NCBI GenBank assembly: GCA_902702965.1
Contig: CACRXP010000178.1
Span: 953,088-1,017,087 of the forward strand
DNA length: 64,000 bases
Reading direction: 5' to 3'
Source of the DNA: Spirometra erinaceieuropaei
Taxonomy: Eukaryota; Platyhelminthes; Cestoda; Diphyllobothriidea; Diphyllobothriidae
A model generated the notes under the pieces. It was not told the DNA's origin and did no database searches. It saw nothing but the letters and a program-made list of their open reading frames with translations. Below are positions 12,577 to 24,330 of this stretch, in pieces (position 1 is the stretch's first letter; every line of letters begins with the position of its first letter). The position numbers and the translations under genes were made by a program.

Positions 12577-13427
12577 TGTGTCAGTCCTTTGTCGTATTCT
12601 TGTTTATACGCAACTGTTTATATTTATTCTATTCGTTAAGTATTTTATACATCCCCGTTTATTCACTATCGTATAAGTTGGTGGTTATGTAACGGTTACG
12701 CGGACACATCAACTGGTGTGGGTTTCCGTTATATTGGTCGCAGGAGTCGGTGCCTATCCAAGAGAGTACGAGAAAACCTCCCGGCATGACTGGGGAAAGA
12801 CGAAACTAGGAACATAAGCAGCGCCATTCTCGTGCATGTTGTTGCTTCCGGCCATCGTGTGGACTCTAGCGAAGCTTTTCGTGTGATTTATAAGGTCCCA
12901 TCGAGCTACCCTAAGCTACTGTGCCAGCGCCTGTTAGTAACAGCAGAAGCGGCCGCCATCAGGTTAAGAAAACCAGTCTTAGGCGTACAGAACAATCACA
13001 TTCAGGCTCCGCACCTACAGTGGTCAAAGGTCGACTAACGCTGGAACTCTCCGCCCCCTTCCGCTCTCACCCCACCCCTGGCCCAGACTGCTATAAAACC
13101 CATCCCCCCACACACATTCTCACATCCTAGCTGTGTTTCAAGACAAACTTTAACCGTTTTCTCTTATCACTGACATGTTTTTGCTTCTACCCCGTTCCCA
13201 TATAATTGTCCTGACCTGAGGAAAATTTGTCGAAAGTAACGTCTGCTCTCCAACTCCTCTTCTGAATACTGCTATGGGGATTTTCGCAATTCTTCCGCTA
13301 ACTGACTTTCCACCCACTGCCTTTGTTCTTCGCTGGGCGGCGTTGACAGTTAAGTCTATTCTGGCATGGCCGTTTCGCTTGGTCTTAGTGTGGGATCGCG
13401 TTATCGATTGACTAGGCCCGCTAAAAT
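12577..13427 (+). repeat. 3' LTR, split by an inserted element
   Basis: The two LTR halves are 12577-12731 and 13293-13427. They match the continuous 5' LTR at 8259-8550. The break is flanked by TTCCGTTA (12724-12731) and TTCCGCTA (13293-13300), consistent with an 8-bp target duplication that has one difference. Confidence 0.8.
12732..13292 (+). mobile_element. 561-bp non-autonomous element, copy 1
   Basis: This inserted block interrupts the 3' LTR and matches a second block at about 14012-14575. Shared landmarks are GCCTATCC near the left end, CTCCC(G/A)GCATGA, TTTTTCGTGTGATT-like and CTACCCTAAGC(T/C)ACTG blocks, and (C/A)CATATAA-like then GACCTGA..GAATTTGTC near the right end. It has no coding capacity. 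Its right end carries CTGAGGA (13216-13222) followed by GAAA (13232-13235), a hammerhead-like core without convincing flanking stems. Confidence 0.7.
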
Positions 13428-14011
13428 CTATGTAGTTTTCGGTTTTGCTTAGACAGATTAAGCTGCTTTTGCCTGTTACCTTTCATTCGGCTGCATGCTC
13501 ACTAAGACCCGGGTAGCAGTTAGCGTTCGACTCGACTTTATTAACAACAGTTCGACTATTGCAAACGATGGTACCCAGCGTCCCTGTGTGGCCTAATCGC
13601 AATTCGTTTAGGGATGTGGACCACGGAATAAATCCCGGAGCCAGTGGTCCGGTTCTTTCAAAGTGAACTTTTGATTATTTGGGCTTAGTGTACAGTGTTA
13701 CGGTTGATTGGAGCGCTTACTTTTACCGGTCTTACAGACAGCGGGTTATCGTTCTTTTTAATACTTTAGCCTGCCAGTAGGATGTAGCTTTCAGTCGGGT
13801 TCTACCATTGACCCTTATCCCTTACTGTCATGGGCAAATTGTTTGAGTCGTTTGTAGCAACTGCTGACATAGAGCAGCGAATATTCCCATGGAAAGATTC
13901 AGAAGACTAGTTAGCAAAAACAACGTCTTCATTCGATAAATTAGATAGGTTGCCATCACAGGCTACTCCCACATGCATTTATCTCTTTATTTACTTCTAT
14001 AGAGAAGGTTG

Positions 14012-14575
14012 TACTGATCACATGAGCCAGCGCCTATCCGAAAGAATTCGGGAACACCTCCCAGCATGATTGAGACAAGTCGAAATTAGAAGTACAAGCA
14101 GCAGTATCCTCGCGCACATTTTTGATTTCGGGCATCATATGCAGACCCACATATTTTTCCGTGTGATTCGAAAAGTCTCACTAAACTACCCTAAGCCACT
14201 GGGTCAGCATCTGCTAGAAACAGGAGTAGTGACTGCCATCAGACCGTGCAAGCCGGTCTTTCGCTCGCAGAAGAACCTCGTGAAAGTTCTGCGCCCTCTC
14301 CCTTTCCAGCCCTTGCATGGTCTTTCTTATCTCTTACTGCCTCTTAGTTCTTTAGTTCTCCCCTTAACGTATAAGCCCCCCACAATTCCCACATTTGTGG
14401 AAGGACTAACTTTAATCGATTTTCCTTCGCCTTTCACATGTTGTACATGTGCCCCCTGCCCACATAAATGCAAAGACCTGATGGGAATTTGTCAAATGAA
14501 ACCGTGTGCCCGCCAAATCCTCTGCATAGCTCGCGTTTCAGGTTGATGATGGGAAATTTTAGGAAATTTTACAAA
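14012..14575 (+). mobile_element. 561-bp non-autonomous element, copy 2
   Basis: Homologous along its whole length to the block that splits the 3' LTR, with many substitutions and small indels. The ends are diffuse and no target duplication is clear. The shared length with no protein makes this a dispersed non-autonomous family (SINE-like or the tail of a larger element). Confidence 0.65.
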
Positions 14576-14579
14576 ACGA

Positions 14580-16620
14580 CTCTCCTCTTATCGCACAGCA
14601 GTGGCCGACTAGTGGTTTCACCACAATGGTGCTTGTGAGTGAACTATGTTTGTGTCGCTTTTCCATGCGAAGGATTAGGACGCATGGAGTTACGGGTGCT
14701 AATGACGTTACAATTACAATTGTATGCGCCGTGAATTTGAGGGTCACCCAATTCATACTTGAGCGAAATCACATATGCAAATATCACACACCAATAAAAG
14801 CTCACCCTGCTCTCGACTTCGCCGCCCGTCATTGATGTAGGGCTGCAAATTGAAAATTTGGGCTTTCCGCGCCAACGCGCGACACGGTTTGCGGCCTTCG
14901 ATGACTGGTCAGACGACGAATCGGGTTCACTTAGACATTCACTGTGACCAAACAGTTTAGATCACGGCATGGTCCCTGACACCATATTTTCGGTATATTG
15001 TTCTTCCCCGGGAGGTGATTTGCTCTAGCACGCATAGACTCAGTTAAATAAAATGTTGACAGTTTATTAAGTTTTCGGTTTTTGTGCACGTCAGCCAGAA
15101 ATATTCGCTGGTCGTTGTAGTCTTGCCCATAAGAACCCTAATTCTACCATCTCCATATGACGGGTAGCCTATAAAGCAAGTTGTATGAAGTTATAAGACA
15201 TAAAACATGCGTCCTTCAGCCACTGAAGTTTTGTAGAGCTAGACGAAAGTGTTAGACTTGTCGGGCTACAAGGCCTCCTGGATACCGCACTATCCTTCTG
15301 CACTGACATGACAGTAAACAGTAATTTCAAAGGAGAGTATCTGAGGGAGCAGACGGCAGGTATTGTCACAAGGGAATTCAGGCCAGGCAGTCGCCAAAAG
15401 TTGAGCAAATGAACGTGGTCACAAAAGCCGAACAAAAGCAGTGATACAAACGTATAATAAAATCCGGGAAATCGTCCAGAACACAGGTAAAGGATCAACC
15501 AACGGAACACTGCTGTTGACTTTGCAGAATAAACCAGAAAGCGATAAACGCAAAAATTACGGATAGCGCGTAGCAACACTCCTGACGTCTTCTTAAGTGG
15601 TACAAAGCGTGAGGACGATTTCATCCGTGGGTTACCATCCTCGCCTTGCATGTCTCGTCATAACGTACCTGACCATAAAATCATTTGAGTAGAAGATCAA
15701 AGAAAAGATTTCTTTCCACTATCAGCACACGTCCCCAGCCTCATTGGCGGCCAGTGTTAGCTGAGTGAGTAGCTCAGAAAACTGTACAAAATAACACTAA
15801 CCCACTTGTTGTCCTCCCTCTTTCCCCTCAGTCGATGCTTCGTACTGACGGTGGCAGTTTAGATACGTCTGATGCATTAACTGTCATAGATACTCGCATC
15901 GTCAACCTCGCTTATTTTTCGAGCTTGTATTATGTTCCGCAGGCTAGACGTGGTCAGGGAGACAGAATTTAGCACAGGAAGTGCTTGATCATCTTGGCCA
16001 GAGTAAATCATGTCACATCCGCTGGATCCTCACGTACTCTCATACAAGTATCTCTAAAGCACGCATATGACATTCTTAACATATTTGTTTATAGTGAAGT
16101 AGATAAACGATACATATTTCCTCCACTCCCCTCCAACACCGGCCACGCATCGATGGCAATGCAAAGTCCAGACGTGGGCAATTAATAGCCACTTTGTTGG
16201 AAAAATTTAGGTGGTTGTTGGGAGCAAAACAAAATGTAAGCAGGGTAAGATTATGGAATCCGGTGCATAATGCAGTCAACGTAATTTCTTGCCATGCATC
16301 CGTTAAGTGTACATTTTGGAAGAATGTTTACCACCAGTTTAACTCAACAGCGATTGTCACGGAATAACTACCTGAAGCTGGTAATGATTTAAACATTTCA
16401 ATCTTCCGGAACATTCCGTGCTGACCGTCTCAAGGACATGTAAAACGACCGGATCTATCCAACAGAATTTTGAAACCAAGGAAACTAGAATTACTTTCTA
16501 GCACTTGATCTTGATTAGAATGCTGTGCTTTCTGTCTAGTCTCCAGGAAATAGCTGGGTGGAAGATGGAGGAATCACATACATTGATTTTTCATGACTTC
16601 GTAGATAACAAATAGAACTA
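14580..16620. other. Intergenic, no recognisable gene
   Basis: No domain or repeat family is recognised. An ATG-initiated 160-codon frame on the - strand (15651 to 15169) has a hydrophobic, Phe/Leu-rich middle. It lacks any family resemblance or splice context and could be chance. Confidence 0.45.
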
Positions 16621-16630
16621 TTTCATCCAT

Positions 16631-16864
16631 TTGAACTATAAGGTTATCGCACTTCAAAACCCTCTGGCCATCCTTGGCGTAATAGTCCCCAACGAGGTCT
16701 TCTCAACTCTTTATCTGGTCTGTAAAATTAAACAACGCCAGTCCTTTTCCATAAACGCTATTTGTATCTGGAATCGGTTACCCAAAGGCCTGAAAAATAG
16801 GCGAAATTGTTCGTTTTCCAGAAGATCTGCAACTCGTCTTCGGCATTTGGAACAGCCTCCATAA
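16631..16864 (+). pseudogene. Possible LINE 3'-end ORF2 fragment
   Basis: The frame contains an FSINAICIWNRLPKGL segment, resembling the FSxRVVxxWNxLP signature near the C-terminus of CR1/jockey-type LINE ORF2 proteins. No upstream RT is visible in the same frame. The match is short, so this is a tentative call. Confidence 0.4.
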
Positions 16865-16925
16865 GTTCTGGGTGTCGAGTCTATTGCCTTCATCTAGTAC
16901 ATTAAAGGTGTTCGCAGATATCAGC

Positions 16926-17022
16926 NNNNNNNNNNNNNNNNNNNNNNNNNNNNNNNNNNNNNNNNNNNNNNNNNNNNNNNNNNNNNNNNNNNNNNNNNNN
17001 NNNNNNNNNNNNNNNNNNNNNN
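16926..17022. other. Assembly gap (97 N)
   Basis: Run of unknown bases. Confidence 0.99.
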
Positions 17023-18554
17023 TCCTCAAAGGACGCTACCATGTCCCGTGTCCCAACACAATCTCCGACATTATGTGTGCTCGTAACCTTTCAGTCGAGT
17101 TGTTTAAATACGCGCGTGATCGATAAAATACGTAGGTTGGTTTTCCAAATGTGCGACACTGTAGATTCAGGGATTTTCTAGTTGTGCATGCTTGGGCCAG
17201 CGATAGTCCGTGTTTTGAGTGAGTCGGCCTTGGAATGGATGGAAGAAAAGAGGCCAGAAAGCGCAAAACAGCAAGTGCAGGTGGGAAGAATATGAGGCCT
17301 TGATTTGTCACCCATTCGGATCATCCAGTAATGGCCTGGTAGGACCGTAATCAATAACTTATAGACTAGACTGCTTGGTAATTCTCCTCCCTACACACAC
17401 AACCCCAAGGTGAATATTTAAAAAAATGTGTCATTAAGTGCATGCTGTATGAGAATCGAGCATTAATGGTTTTAAAAATCGAAAATAGGTTAGACGTTTA
17501 TTTCCTACTATTCAGAACTATGCAAACCCTTTATACTTCCCTGACGAATAATTTACTATATTCTGATACAATTTTTGCAGTAATACCTTCCATCGGCTAG
17601 TTACGTCAGCACATTTTGACACTCGCCATGGGAACCATCTCATAATACGCCAGTTCGCAAACCTCTGTTTAAACCACCCCAATTTGTCTACTCAAACATA
17701 GTGAGTATTTCAATATTAATTTTTGCGAACGGTGACAAAAAACGAGGTCCCCGCGTCGCGAGGTGTTCAAATTCCAGCGCCCATATTCGCAGCATTTCGA
17801 AAGAATGAGCGTAAGAGAACTAGCTTACCTATCTATGACTTAAGGATATCCTGTTATTGGCCCCTCTTTTAAAGTTTTAGTGTTCGTAGAAATTTTGCAG
17901 CGCTTCACTAACTGTGGTTGCGGCACAAAATGGTACGCTATTCCCCACGAAAATGCTGGATCGTACAAATAGTTTGTAAGCATGTTTTCTTCCTGTGCTT
18001 GCCAGGCTGCCGGAAAGCTGGAAATTTCCTCCAACACTACATCTACTTCGAAAGCAATCACAGTTCATTTCCCCACATACAGGAAATCGGAGTAAGTCCT
18101 CATATTACGTTCAGTTGTGGACTTCTTCCAAAAATAATCATTTGTAGAAAGTCGAGCAGATGTCTGAGAAAGTGTGGGATGGATAAATAAGAACGATAAT
18201 TGGTTAACAATTCTCGAAAGCATTATTGCGTCCTTTACACCAACAAAAGGATAGAGACAATTAATATATTATACTTACTGCACTAAAGCGTAACAGAGCA
18301 GAATAGAAGAGATAAGAGGTGATTGGCTAGCCTGAAAGGCCGAAGAAATTCTAGGATTTGCGGATAGCGGCGGAATATAAAAACTTCGCCATGGCTATCG
18401 AGGCAGTCCACGGCTCTCGAGCCAAATTAATGCGAAATCATCCAATCCAGATGACACAATCCTTGTGTCAGAAAATGAGTTGGTCGAATATTCTGGGTAC
18501 ATCCTCAACCAGTACCTTTCAACCTGAATAACAGCCATAAACAATCTTCCTCAA
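17023..18554. other. Intergenic, no recognisable gene
   Basis: AT-rich sequence with no domain or repeat I can identify. Confidence 0.5.
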
Positions 18555-19960
18555 GTGGAAGCCCGTGACGACTTCGATTGTTCGTCTAAACTGCAAGAGA
18601 CAATCGAAATGGCGCAGCAGATGTCTGCGGTAATGATTCGGACGCCGACGCAATTCTGGAAACTCCGGAGAATTTGGCGACGCGGACTAATTTACCAGGA
18701 CATAAAGAACAACAGAGTTGTCTGTTTACGCAAATGCATGTGGAACCGGCAACGCAGTGATAGGCAGAGGGGCTCCCTTCTCCCGAACATCACAGACATA
18801 ATAGTCGTACGAGGCCTACTCAATCGCTTGAACGTGCAGCTGGAAAAGAGACTCCTTTCAGAAACTCAATACGGATTTCGAAAACACAGCGAAACCATGA
18901 ACATGACCTCTCCAGCCCACCAACTGCAGGAAAAAGTGTATAAAAAGACGAGCCGGCCTCTATCACATCCTCATGAATCTGACAAGGGCAGTCGACGCGG
19001 TGAACCACAGAGACCCTGGGAAACCATAATGAAGTTCCGATGCCCGTGACGACTCACAATGATGGCTGACCAACAGCACGATCAGTCAGTCTTAGAGACA
19101 TTCGCCGTGGGTCCCACCCTCTGTAACCCCATGTCCTTCGTCTTTTGGATAGACGTCTACCGTAGGGAGCGACCGGAAATAAACATCGATTACCTATTCA
19201 ACGAGCAGCTGCTAAATATTTAACGAATGTAATAATCTACAGAAGTTTCGAAGACCACTGCCTACAAATCTATACTTACGGATGACTGCACCCTAAACTA
19301 CATAAGGCAAGAACACTTACGGTAATCTTGCCGATTAGGCTAACCAGCAGTACGTCGACTGTGTGCCGACCAGTGCCAACTGAGGAATAACATGATTTTG
19401 TACTAAGTGGTAGCAGAACTCGTCCTACACCTGTGGAAAAATTTACGTAGGTCGGGAGAACCATAGTACAAAATATAGGTATCGGCAAAAAAATTGCAAA
19501 TCAGATTTCCAAAGCCACCCAAGTCTACGGCAGGGCTTAACTAGTAGTTTGGAATCGCAGCGACATCCTTCCCAGCGTGAAATTGTGTATTTGCTGAAGT
19601 ATTTTCTAAATAACGTCCTTGTAGGACAAGGAAACCTGAACAGTGTGCAAAAGCCAGACAAAAAAATAGACCACCTCCACTTCCAGTTGCCTCCTAAAAA
19701 TACTGAAGATGGTCTAGGAGGAAAGGGTCCCTGACATTAAGACATTAGTATAGATTATGAGCACTTACGGAGTCGATGCAGATGCTCGCAGCCAGGGCAA
19801 GCTAAAGCAATGACCCAGGGATACCATTGCGAGATTGACCAGGCACCTGAATATCATCTCTGAGAGCTGAGAATATCTCACACAGACTCGGCAGGAGTGT
19901 AGCAGTGTCGCATAGAATGGAGCAGTTGTTTTTAAAGCCAAACAAGTATGCGAGGCCGAG
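18555..19960 (+). pseudogene. Degenerate LINE reverse transcriptase
   Basis: A decayed non-LTR reverse transcriptase. Recognisable blocks in order: LSETQYGFRKH near 18855-18890 (RT domain 2 type); a D-x-T-R-A-V-D-A-V-N-H block near 18978-19010, in a frame shifted from the previous one; a VGPT..LCNPMSF block near 19110-19140; and a TDDCTLN block near 19280-19300 where FADD is expected. Further on, a KKIANQISKATQVYGR-like block near 19485-19530 matches the usual region after the palm. Stops and frame changes are frequent. Its style is that of the RTE/CR1-like LINEs common in flatworms. Confidence 0.75.
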
Positions 19961-19965
19961 GTTAA

Positions 19966-20600
19966 GTGTCAGTAACGAAAGAACGGGGTGTCACGGAGCA
20001 ACACCACCTATGCCCAAGCAGTAATTATCATGTTCGCATTGACCATGAAAAAGTTGATCATACACCAGCCACGCAGGATAACTTTGGATTCCCCACATTT
20101 ACGACTCGACCGTCAAAAATCCTACACCTAAAAACTACCTCCAGTATCATTAACGAAACCACCTCTTGCGCATGTGACAATCCCGTCTCGTTCTGGTCTA
20201 TCGCTTTGGTACCCATCAAAGTGGCAAGACGGCCGGGACACGGAGGGTCACCAGAAATGTTGGCATAATGCGTTATTACTGGACATTCAAATCCCGCATC
20301 CACCCGGTTGGACTCCTGGAAATTCGTCGCAGCGAAAACTTAGAACCAGCAATAAACGCCTCCGGTTAACACGCCGCATTCTACACCATTCCTATCTGTG
20401 CTCTACCCACATATTCAGACACAGTATGGACATTTCCGGTTTTGTGCGCGAACATTGAATTCGTCCATCAATCCTACAAGAAGCTCCGATTTCAAGTCTT
20501 CATGGTCGATAATGATGTATAAAGGGATTTTCACTATTAGTGGTGAGCGTACTTTCGTGTCGGGATTTGGTGCATAAGTACAATAGACGAGAGTATTTTC
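19966..20600. other. Probable LINE-derived flank, unassigned
   Basis: Directly downstream of the LINE RT relic there is an open 101-codon + frame (19966-20268) with no motif I can name. It may be the decayed C-terminal part of the same LINE or unrelated sequence. Confidence 0.3.
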
Positions 20601-20624
20601 GATGCGATACATTCCAGTGAATGT

Positions 20625-20953
20625 CAGTTACCTCGTCTTTGTTGGTAGTGCTATTCGGCCTATATTACGTGCCGCTGTGCGACTGGTGGCGGGACTCGAG
20701 AGAGACCCCCAAGGCACAATGGGACAAGTAAGTTCCGCAATGTGGTCAGTGCGCGCCCCCTTATCATTGTTAGTATACCCGATTGCAACCGACAGGACAA
20801 TGTTTAGGGCGTTGAACTTTTAACCAACAGGTCACAAATCCGAGCCTCTGGGTGTTGCATGCCTGGGGGCAAGGTATAGCCGGCTGATGACGGTTAACAT
20901 GCCGGACAAGGTCATTTTAGTCTCCCTTGTCTTTGTCGATAACGCTATTCCGC
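20625..20953 (+). mobile_element. Hammerhead SINE-like element, copy A
   Basis: Homologous to the elements at 44957-45328 and 49513-49828. It reads through the GTCTTTGT block, the GGGACTCGAGAGAG block, the CAAGGCACAA block, a degraded tRNA-like head (about 20795-20850) and a hammerhead core. It then continues about 35 bases into a second unit (CTCCCTTGTCTTTGTCG). Its left end (CAGTTACC at 20625) aligns within about one base of the first nucleotide after the predicted ribozyme cleavage site in the other copies. No clear target duplication is seen. Confidence 0.8.
20873..20930 (+). ncRNA. Hammerhead ribozyme motif, copy A (decayed)
   Basis: CTGATGA core at 20884-20890, then a stem II with three G-C pairs (CGG / CCG) before GACA at 20905-20908, where GAAA is expected. 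The A14 position is C here, so this copy is probably inactive. It retains a C-G pair at the base of stem II, which the other copies have lost. Predicted cleavage position between 20916 and 20917. Confidence 0.6.
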
Positions 20954-20959
20954 AACGAC

Positions 20960-22740
20960 GTTTGTGAAGAATGGTCGTATCATCCGAACTCCGAGGTAGA
21001 ATAAATTGCGGAACGTGCCATATTTCTGAGTCATCATCGAGAGTGGTCGGGTAGAGTGTTGTGTCGGAAGGCTGAGTGAGCCAAGAATGCGAATTTAACA
21101 GGGAGTAAGATAAGTCACTCTGTCGATTGCGTTTATATCAGATCGAGGTCATCAGTTTGTAGCAGCTAGGGTAGTCCGTGTAGCTTAATTACGACAATCA
21201 GGGCGAAGTACTGGACAGCGTTAGAATAAAACTGAAGGCTAATAAATGGGATACATCCTGCACTGAGTCCGGAGCTATTTTCTCCGGAGATAGTAACCAC
21301 TGGGAGGTCGAAACTTTTGCTAAGTCGTGCCTAAAGGAATCTAGCTTTTCGTTGTTTTCATTTGAATATATGCGTGAGAACTATGTCAAAAGCCTCGTGG
21401 TCGATTGCACGTCCGTATAGTCATGTAAGATAGAGACAACGATGGCTATCTGACCGCCGGGTCCCGCCCGTACTGATGTCATCCGAGGTAATCGGTTGAA
21501 CATCAGACTAGTTCATCTGAACAAATGACAATGGGCCAGTTGGAAATCTTACGTCCCCTTTTGGAAAATTCAGTCAACATCGAACAATAAATGAAGATAG
21601 ACAGAACCTTTCAAGTAATTCATGAGTGATTGAACAGTCCCAAAAATATGCCACAACGCATTTTCGGTAATGACAAAAGCAACTACAGTGCAGGTAAAGA
21701 GCCCAGTCTGCAGGCTCTACTGCTATCGCGGTTCACCATAAGTTCATCCAACGACCTTGCATTAATAATTTGAGATTAAGCTCGGGTTTTTACCAGGCTC
21801 CCTCCTCATCTTACTGGCTCAAAGCTTCGGTTCCACCGCAGGATTCCCAACTTTCCTTCAACTACCTATCCCAGTCCTCCACTGAATGAACGTTGTCGTG
21901 TATACACAATTGCCTAGTTATGCAAATGTACTGATCTAACGAGGAATTATTTAAAATGATCGTCTGTTGTCACCTCATTTACTGAAAAACCACTAAATAC
22001 AAATTTTACAGCCCCGAGGTAATAGGTTTTTCCTGGTATCATTGATTAATCTAAAAGTTACAAGGACTTTTCTGAAATGGCCACCCGACTTCTTTCCACA
22101 AGGCCTAAAAACCAGAAATTACAATTTAGGAATTTTTCCAGAGAGACATTTTATTACTAAATTTTAAACTCTTACCTACAATCCCCGTGGTCTTTTAAGA
22201 AACGTTCACCAAAAATACACGTTTGTGTAATTTACGTAACACTTCAATTTAATAAGAAAATAAGACTAATCTAGAAATTTGCGAGTTCTAATTTAAAGGA
22301 ACTTCGTGTTTGTTTATTAGCCACACTCAAAAACTACTTTTTTTCCAGTTGGAAGCTGGATGAAGGAGATCCCCACATCTCTTTGGACACCTAAAAATTT
22401 TCGGTGACTAGTTGGCACATTGAAAACGGCAAATGATCCTTTGACCAAGCTAGCTTTAGTCTCTGCTATTCTTTCAGACATTGAAGTGCTCAAAATTGGA
22501 AACAATTGAATTTTCTCCCACATTGATTAAACTATATCGCTGACATCGAAGTCTGAAGATGCGTCTATCCTCTCATTGTTCGGAATCTTCGATGTCCCTT
22601 CCTTGTTGACCATGTTGTGTGAATGACTGAAGACAGAACCTCAGAATTCTAACATGTTAACTGGTGACGTGATCTGCTGCAAAACCACTGGCATTCTTAT
22701 ACTGGTTAACTAAAACGTCCGGTTCCAATTCTTTGAATGG
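20960..22740. other. Intergenic, no recognisable gene
   Basis: No domain, RNA gene or repeat family identified. Confidence 0.5.
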
Positions 22741-22803
22741 GAATTCATTGATATTTTGGCAGATTTTGAATAATTCATATTGACCCAACTGTGAAAAACT
22801 CGG

Positions 22804-22884
22804 CGCCTCGGTGGGATTCGAACCCACGCAGTAAGGGAGAAGGCTTTAGTACAGCCAACGCTCTAACCACCTGAGCTATGAGGC
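22804..22884 (-). tRNA. tRNA-like sequence (long variable arm)
   Basis: Read on the - strand this has an acceptor arm GCCTCAT/GAGGC, a D arm GCTC...GAGC, an anticodon loop GTACTAA (nominal anticodon ACT, which would read AGU Ser), about 13 bases of variable region, and a perfect T arm GTGGG/TTCGAAT/CCCAC with intact A and B boxes. The acceptor and anticodon stems each contain a mismatch, and Ser-ACT is not a normal eukaryotic species. It is therefore more likely a repeat-borne tRNA derivative than a functional gene. Confidence 0.5.
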
Positions 22885-23202
22885 CCCGCCGGACGACGCG
22901 AGTTTTATCGCACTTGGGTCAAGTTACCCGCCCAACCTACTGCAACGTCTGGAATCCACCAAATCTGATCCCACCGAGGCGCCGAGTTTTTCACAGTTAA
23001 GTCAATATGAATTATTCAAAATCTGCCAAAATATCAATGAATTACGTGAGCCTAGTAGTCATCTGGTCTGTTATAGGTGAATTACTTAGGAAATCCTGCT
23101 TGGGCAGTCAACTTACTGTATCAGATTTGGTGGATTCCAGACGTTGCAGTAGGTTGGGCGGGTAACTAGACCCAAGTGTGAAAATTCGCGTCGTCCGGTG
23201 GG

Positions 23203-23283
23203 GCCTCGTAGCTCAGGTGGTTAGAGCGTTGGCTGTATTAAAGCCTTCCCCCTTACTGCGTGGGTTCGAATCCCACCGAGGCG
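23203..23283 (+). tRNA. tRNA-like sequence, inverted partner
   Basis: Same structure as the - strand copy about 320 bases upstream, differing at a few positions. The anticodon loop is GTATTAA (nominal ATT). The D arm, T arm and both internal promoter boxes are intact; the acceptor has 6 of 7 pairs and the anticodon stem 4 of 5. The two copies differ in the anticodon itself, which argues against selection for decoding. Confidence 0.5.
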
Positions 23284-23334
23284 CCGGGTTTTTCACAGTT
23301 GGGTCAATATGAATGGGAATTCATCAAAAATACC

Positions 23335-24322
23335 TCATACCCACCCCGTGGTCACATTTTTATAGGTTTGAATTTCCAAAATGTCGACGAAATAATTCTT
23401 ATCTGGGTGTAGTATCTTTTTGAGAAATTCATCCAATGATCCATCTATTTTTATTTCGTGAGGAAAAAGGCTTAGAAATACACTAACTGATGTGAAAACT
23501 GTTTGTGTCTTTCTCGCGCAAAACCTGCAGTCATATGTCCCATACAAGTAAGCCGATATTCTCGCGCAAGTGGCGTAATGACGAGGAATAAATCGCAACA
23601 CTGACTAGCCGTAACAATTCAGAATTGATGTACTGCATCTGACCCATTTATGGCAAAACCGAAAAAAGCATTTTTTAATATTCTATTTGGTTAAACTATT
23701 GTCCGACCACGTTAAAGTGTTTTTTGGATTGTGCAACGCTCTACTTAGTTGTCCCGCCATCCGACACAACTTCAACAGCGGAGCAAAAATTGGCAATGTG
23801 CCCAATGACACCTGCGTGTATTATGCGCTTTGCGTCCTCCAGACTGAGGAGGTCTCTGGCCAGATCTGCGGCGACAGCCTTGGAAGCAATGTCGTGGTCA
23901 GTGATGCATTTACTTTTTAAAGTACGTTGACATAAAGTGCAAATGTCTAAACTGAGGAATATGCTCGAAGTTGGATAGGGATGCAAGTTCTAAGGCATGG
24001 GAAATGACCTGTGTGCGCTAGCGGACTTCCACACGGTGACTTGCGATTGAGCTGCTTCCAGCTCTGTCATGTTCATGGATCGCACAAAAATGGATCATTT
24101 GGGCTGAATAGAATTTTCAACTGACCCATTATTTTAGCTCATATTCAAGTGAAGGCCTTTTCGGCTAACAAGTGTTGAATTCTTACAGTCCTCTGCTGGA
24201 AATAAAAACTGCCTTAAAATAAATTATTTGGAAGAGGACAGTACTTCGGTTTGAAAATGCTCAACTAAAGGACTTTCTAGAGACGTTTGTTTAATTTTAG
24301 TTCCAGTTTGGTATCTGCATAT
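23335..24322. other. Intergenic; unrecognised - strand open frame
   Basis: A - strand open frame at 23741-23986 gives a protein-like composition (a Cys-x2-Cys pair, then an ASKAVAADLARDLLSLEDAK segment), ending in a stop at 23738-23740. I do not recognise it and see no clear splice acceptor. It may be an exon or a TE-derived fragment. Confidence 0.25.
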
Positions 24323-24330
24323 TTCTTGAG

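Larger units (their letters stand above)
8259..13430 (+). mobile_element. Degenerate Ty3/gypsy LTR retrotransposon
   Basis: A complete but dead LTR retrotransposon. In order: 5' LTR (about 8259-8550), gag remnant (about 9060-9480), protease (about 9480-9740), reverse transcriptase (about 9840-10550), RT connection and RNase H (about 10540-11150), integrase with C-terminal region (about 11160-12530), then a 3' LTR (12577-13427) split by another element. The order PR-RT-RH-IN and the YIDD catalytic box identify Ty3/gypsy. Many in-frame stops, frame changes and internal deletions show that it is an old copy without coding capacity. The LTRs have diverged by many substitutions, which also indicates age. 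Confidence 0.9.
22742..23325. repeat. Inverted pair of tRNA-bearing repeats
   Basis: Two copies of one repeat lie head to head. Each copy has a 5' flank (TCAGATTTGGTGGATTCC... to GTCGTCCGG), a tRNA-like sequence, and a 3' flank (GTTTTTCACAGTT..GTCAATATGAAT). The left copy is on the - strand (22742-22970), the right copy on the + strand (23122-23325). A third, truncated 3' part (22972-23044) lies between them and is the reverse complement of the left end of the array. Confidence 0.85.

Noticed and set aside
15169..15651. ATG-initiated 160-codon - strand frame with hydrophobic middle
   Set aside because: Looks like a membrane protein only because of T-rich composition; no family match or gene context.
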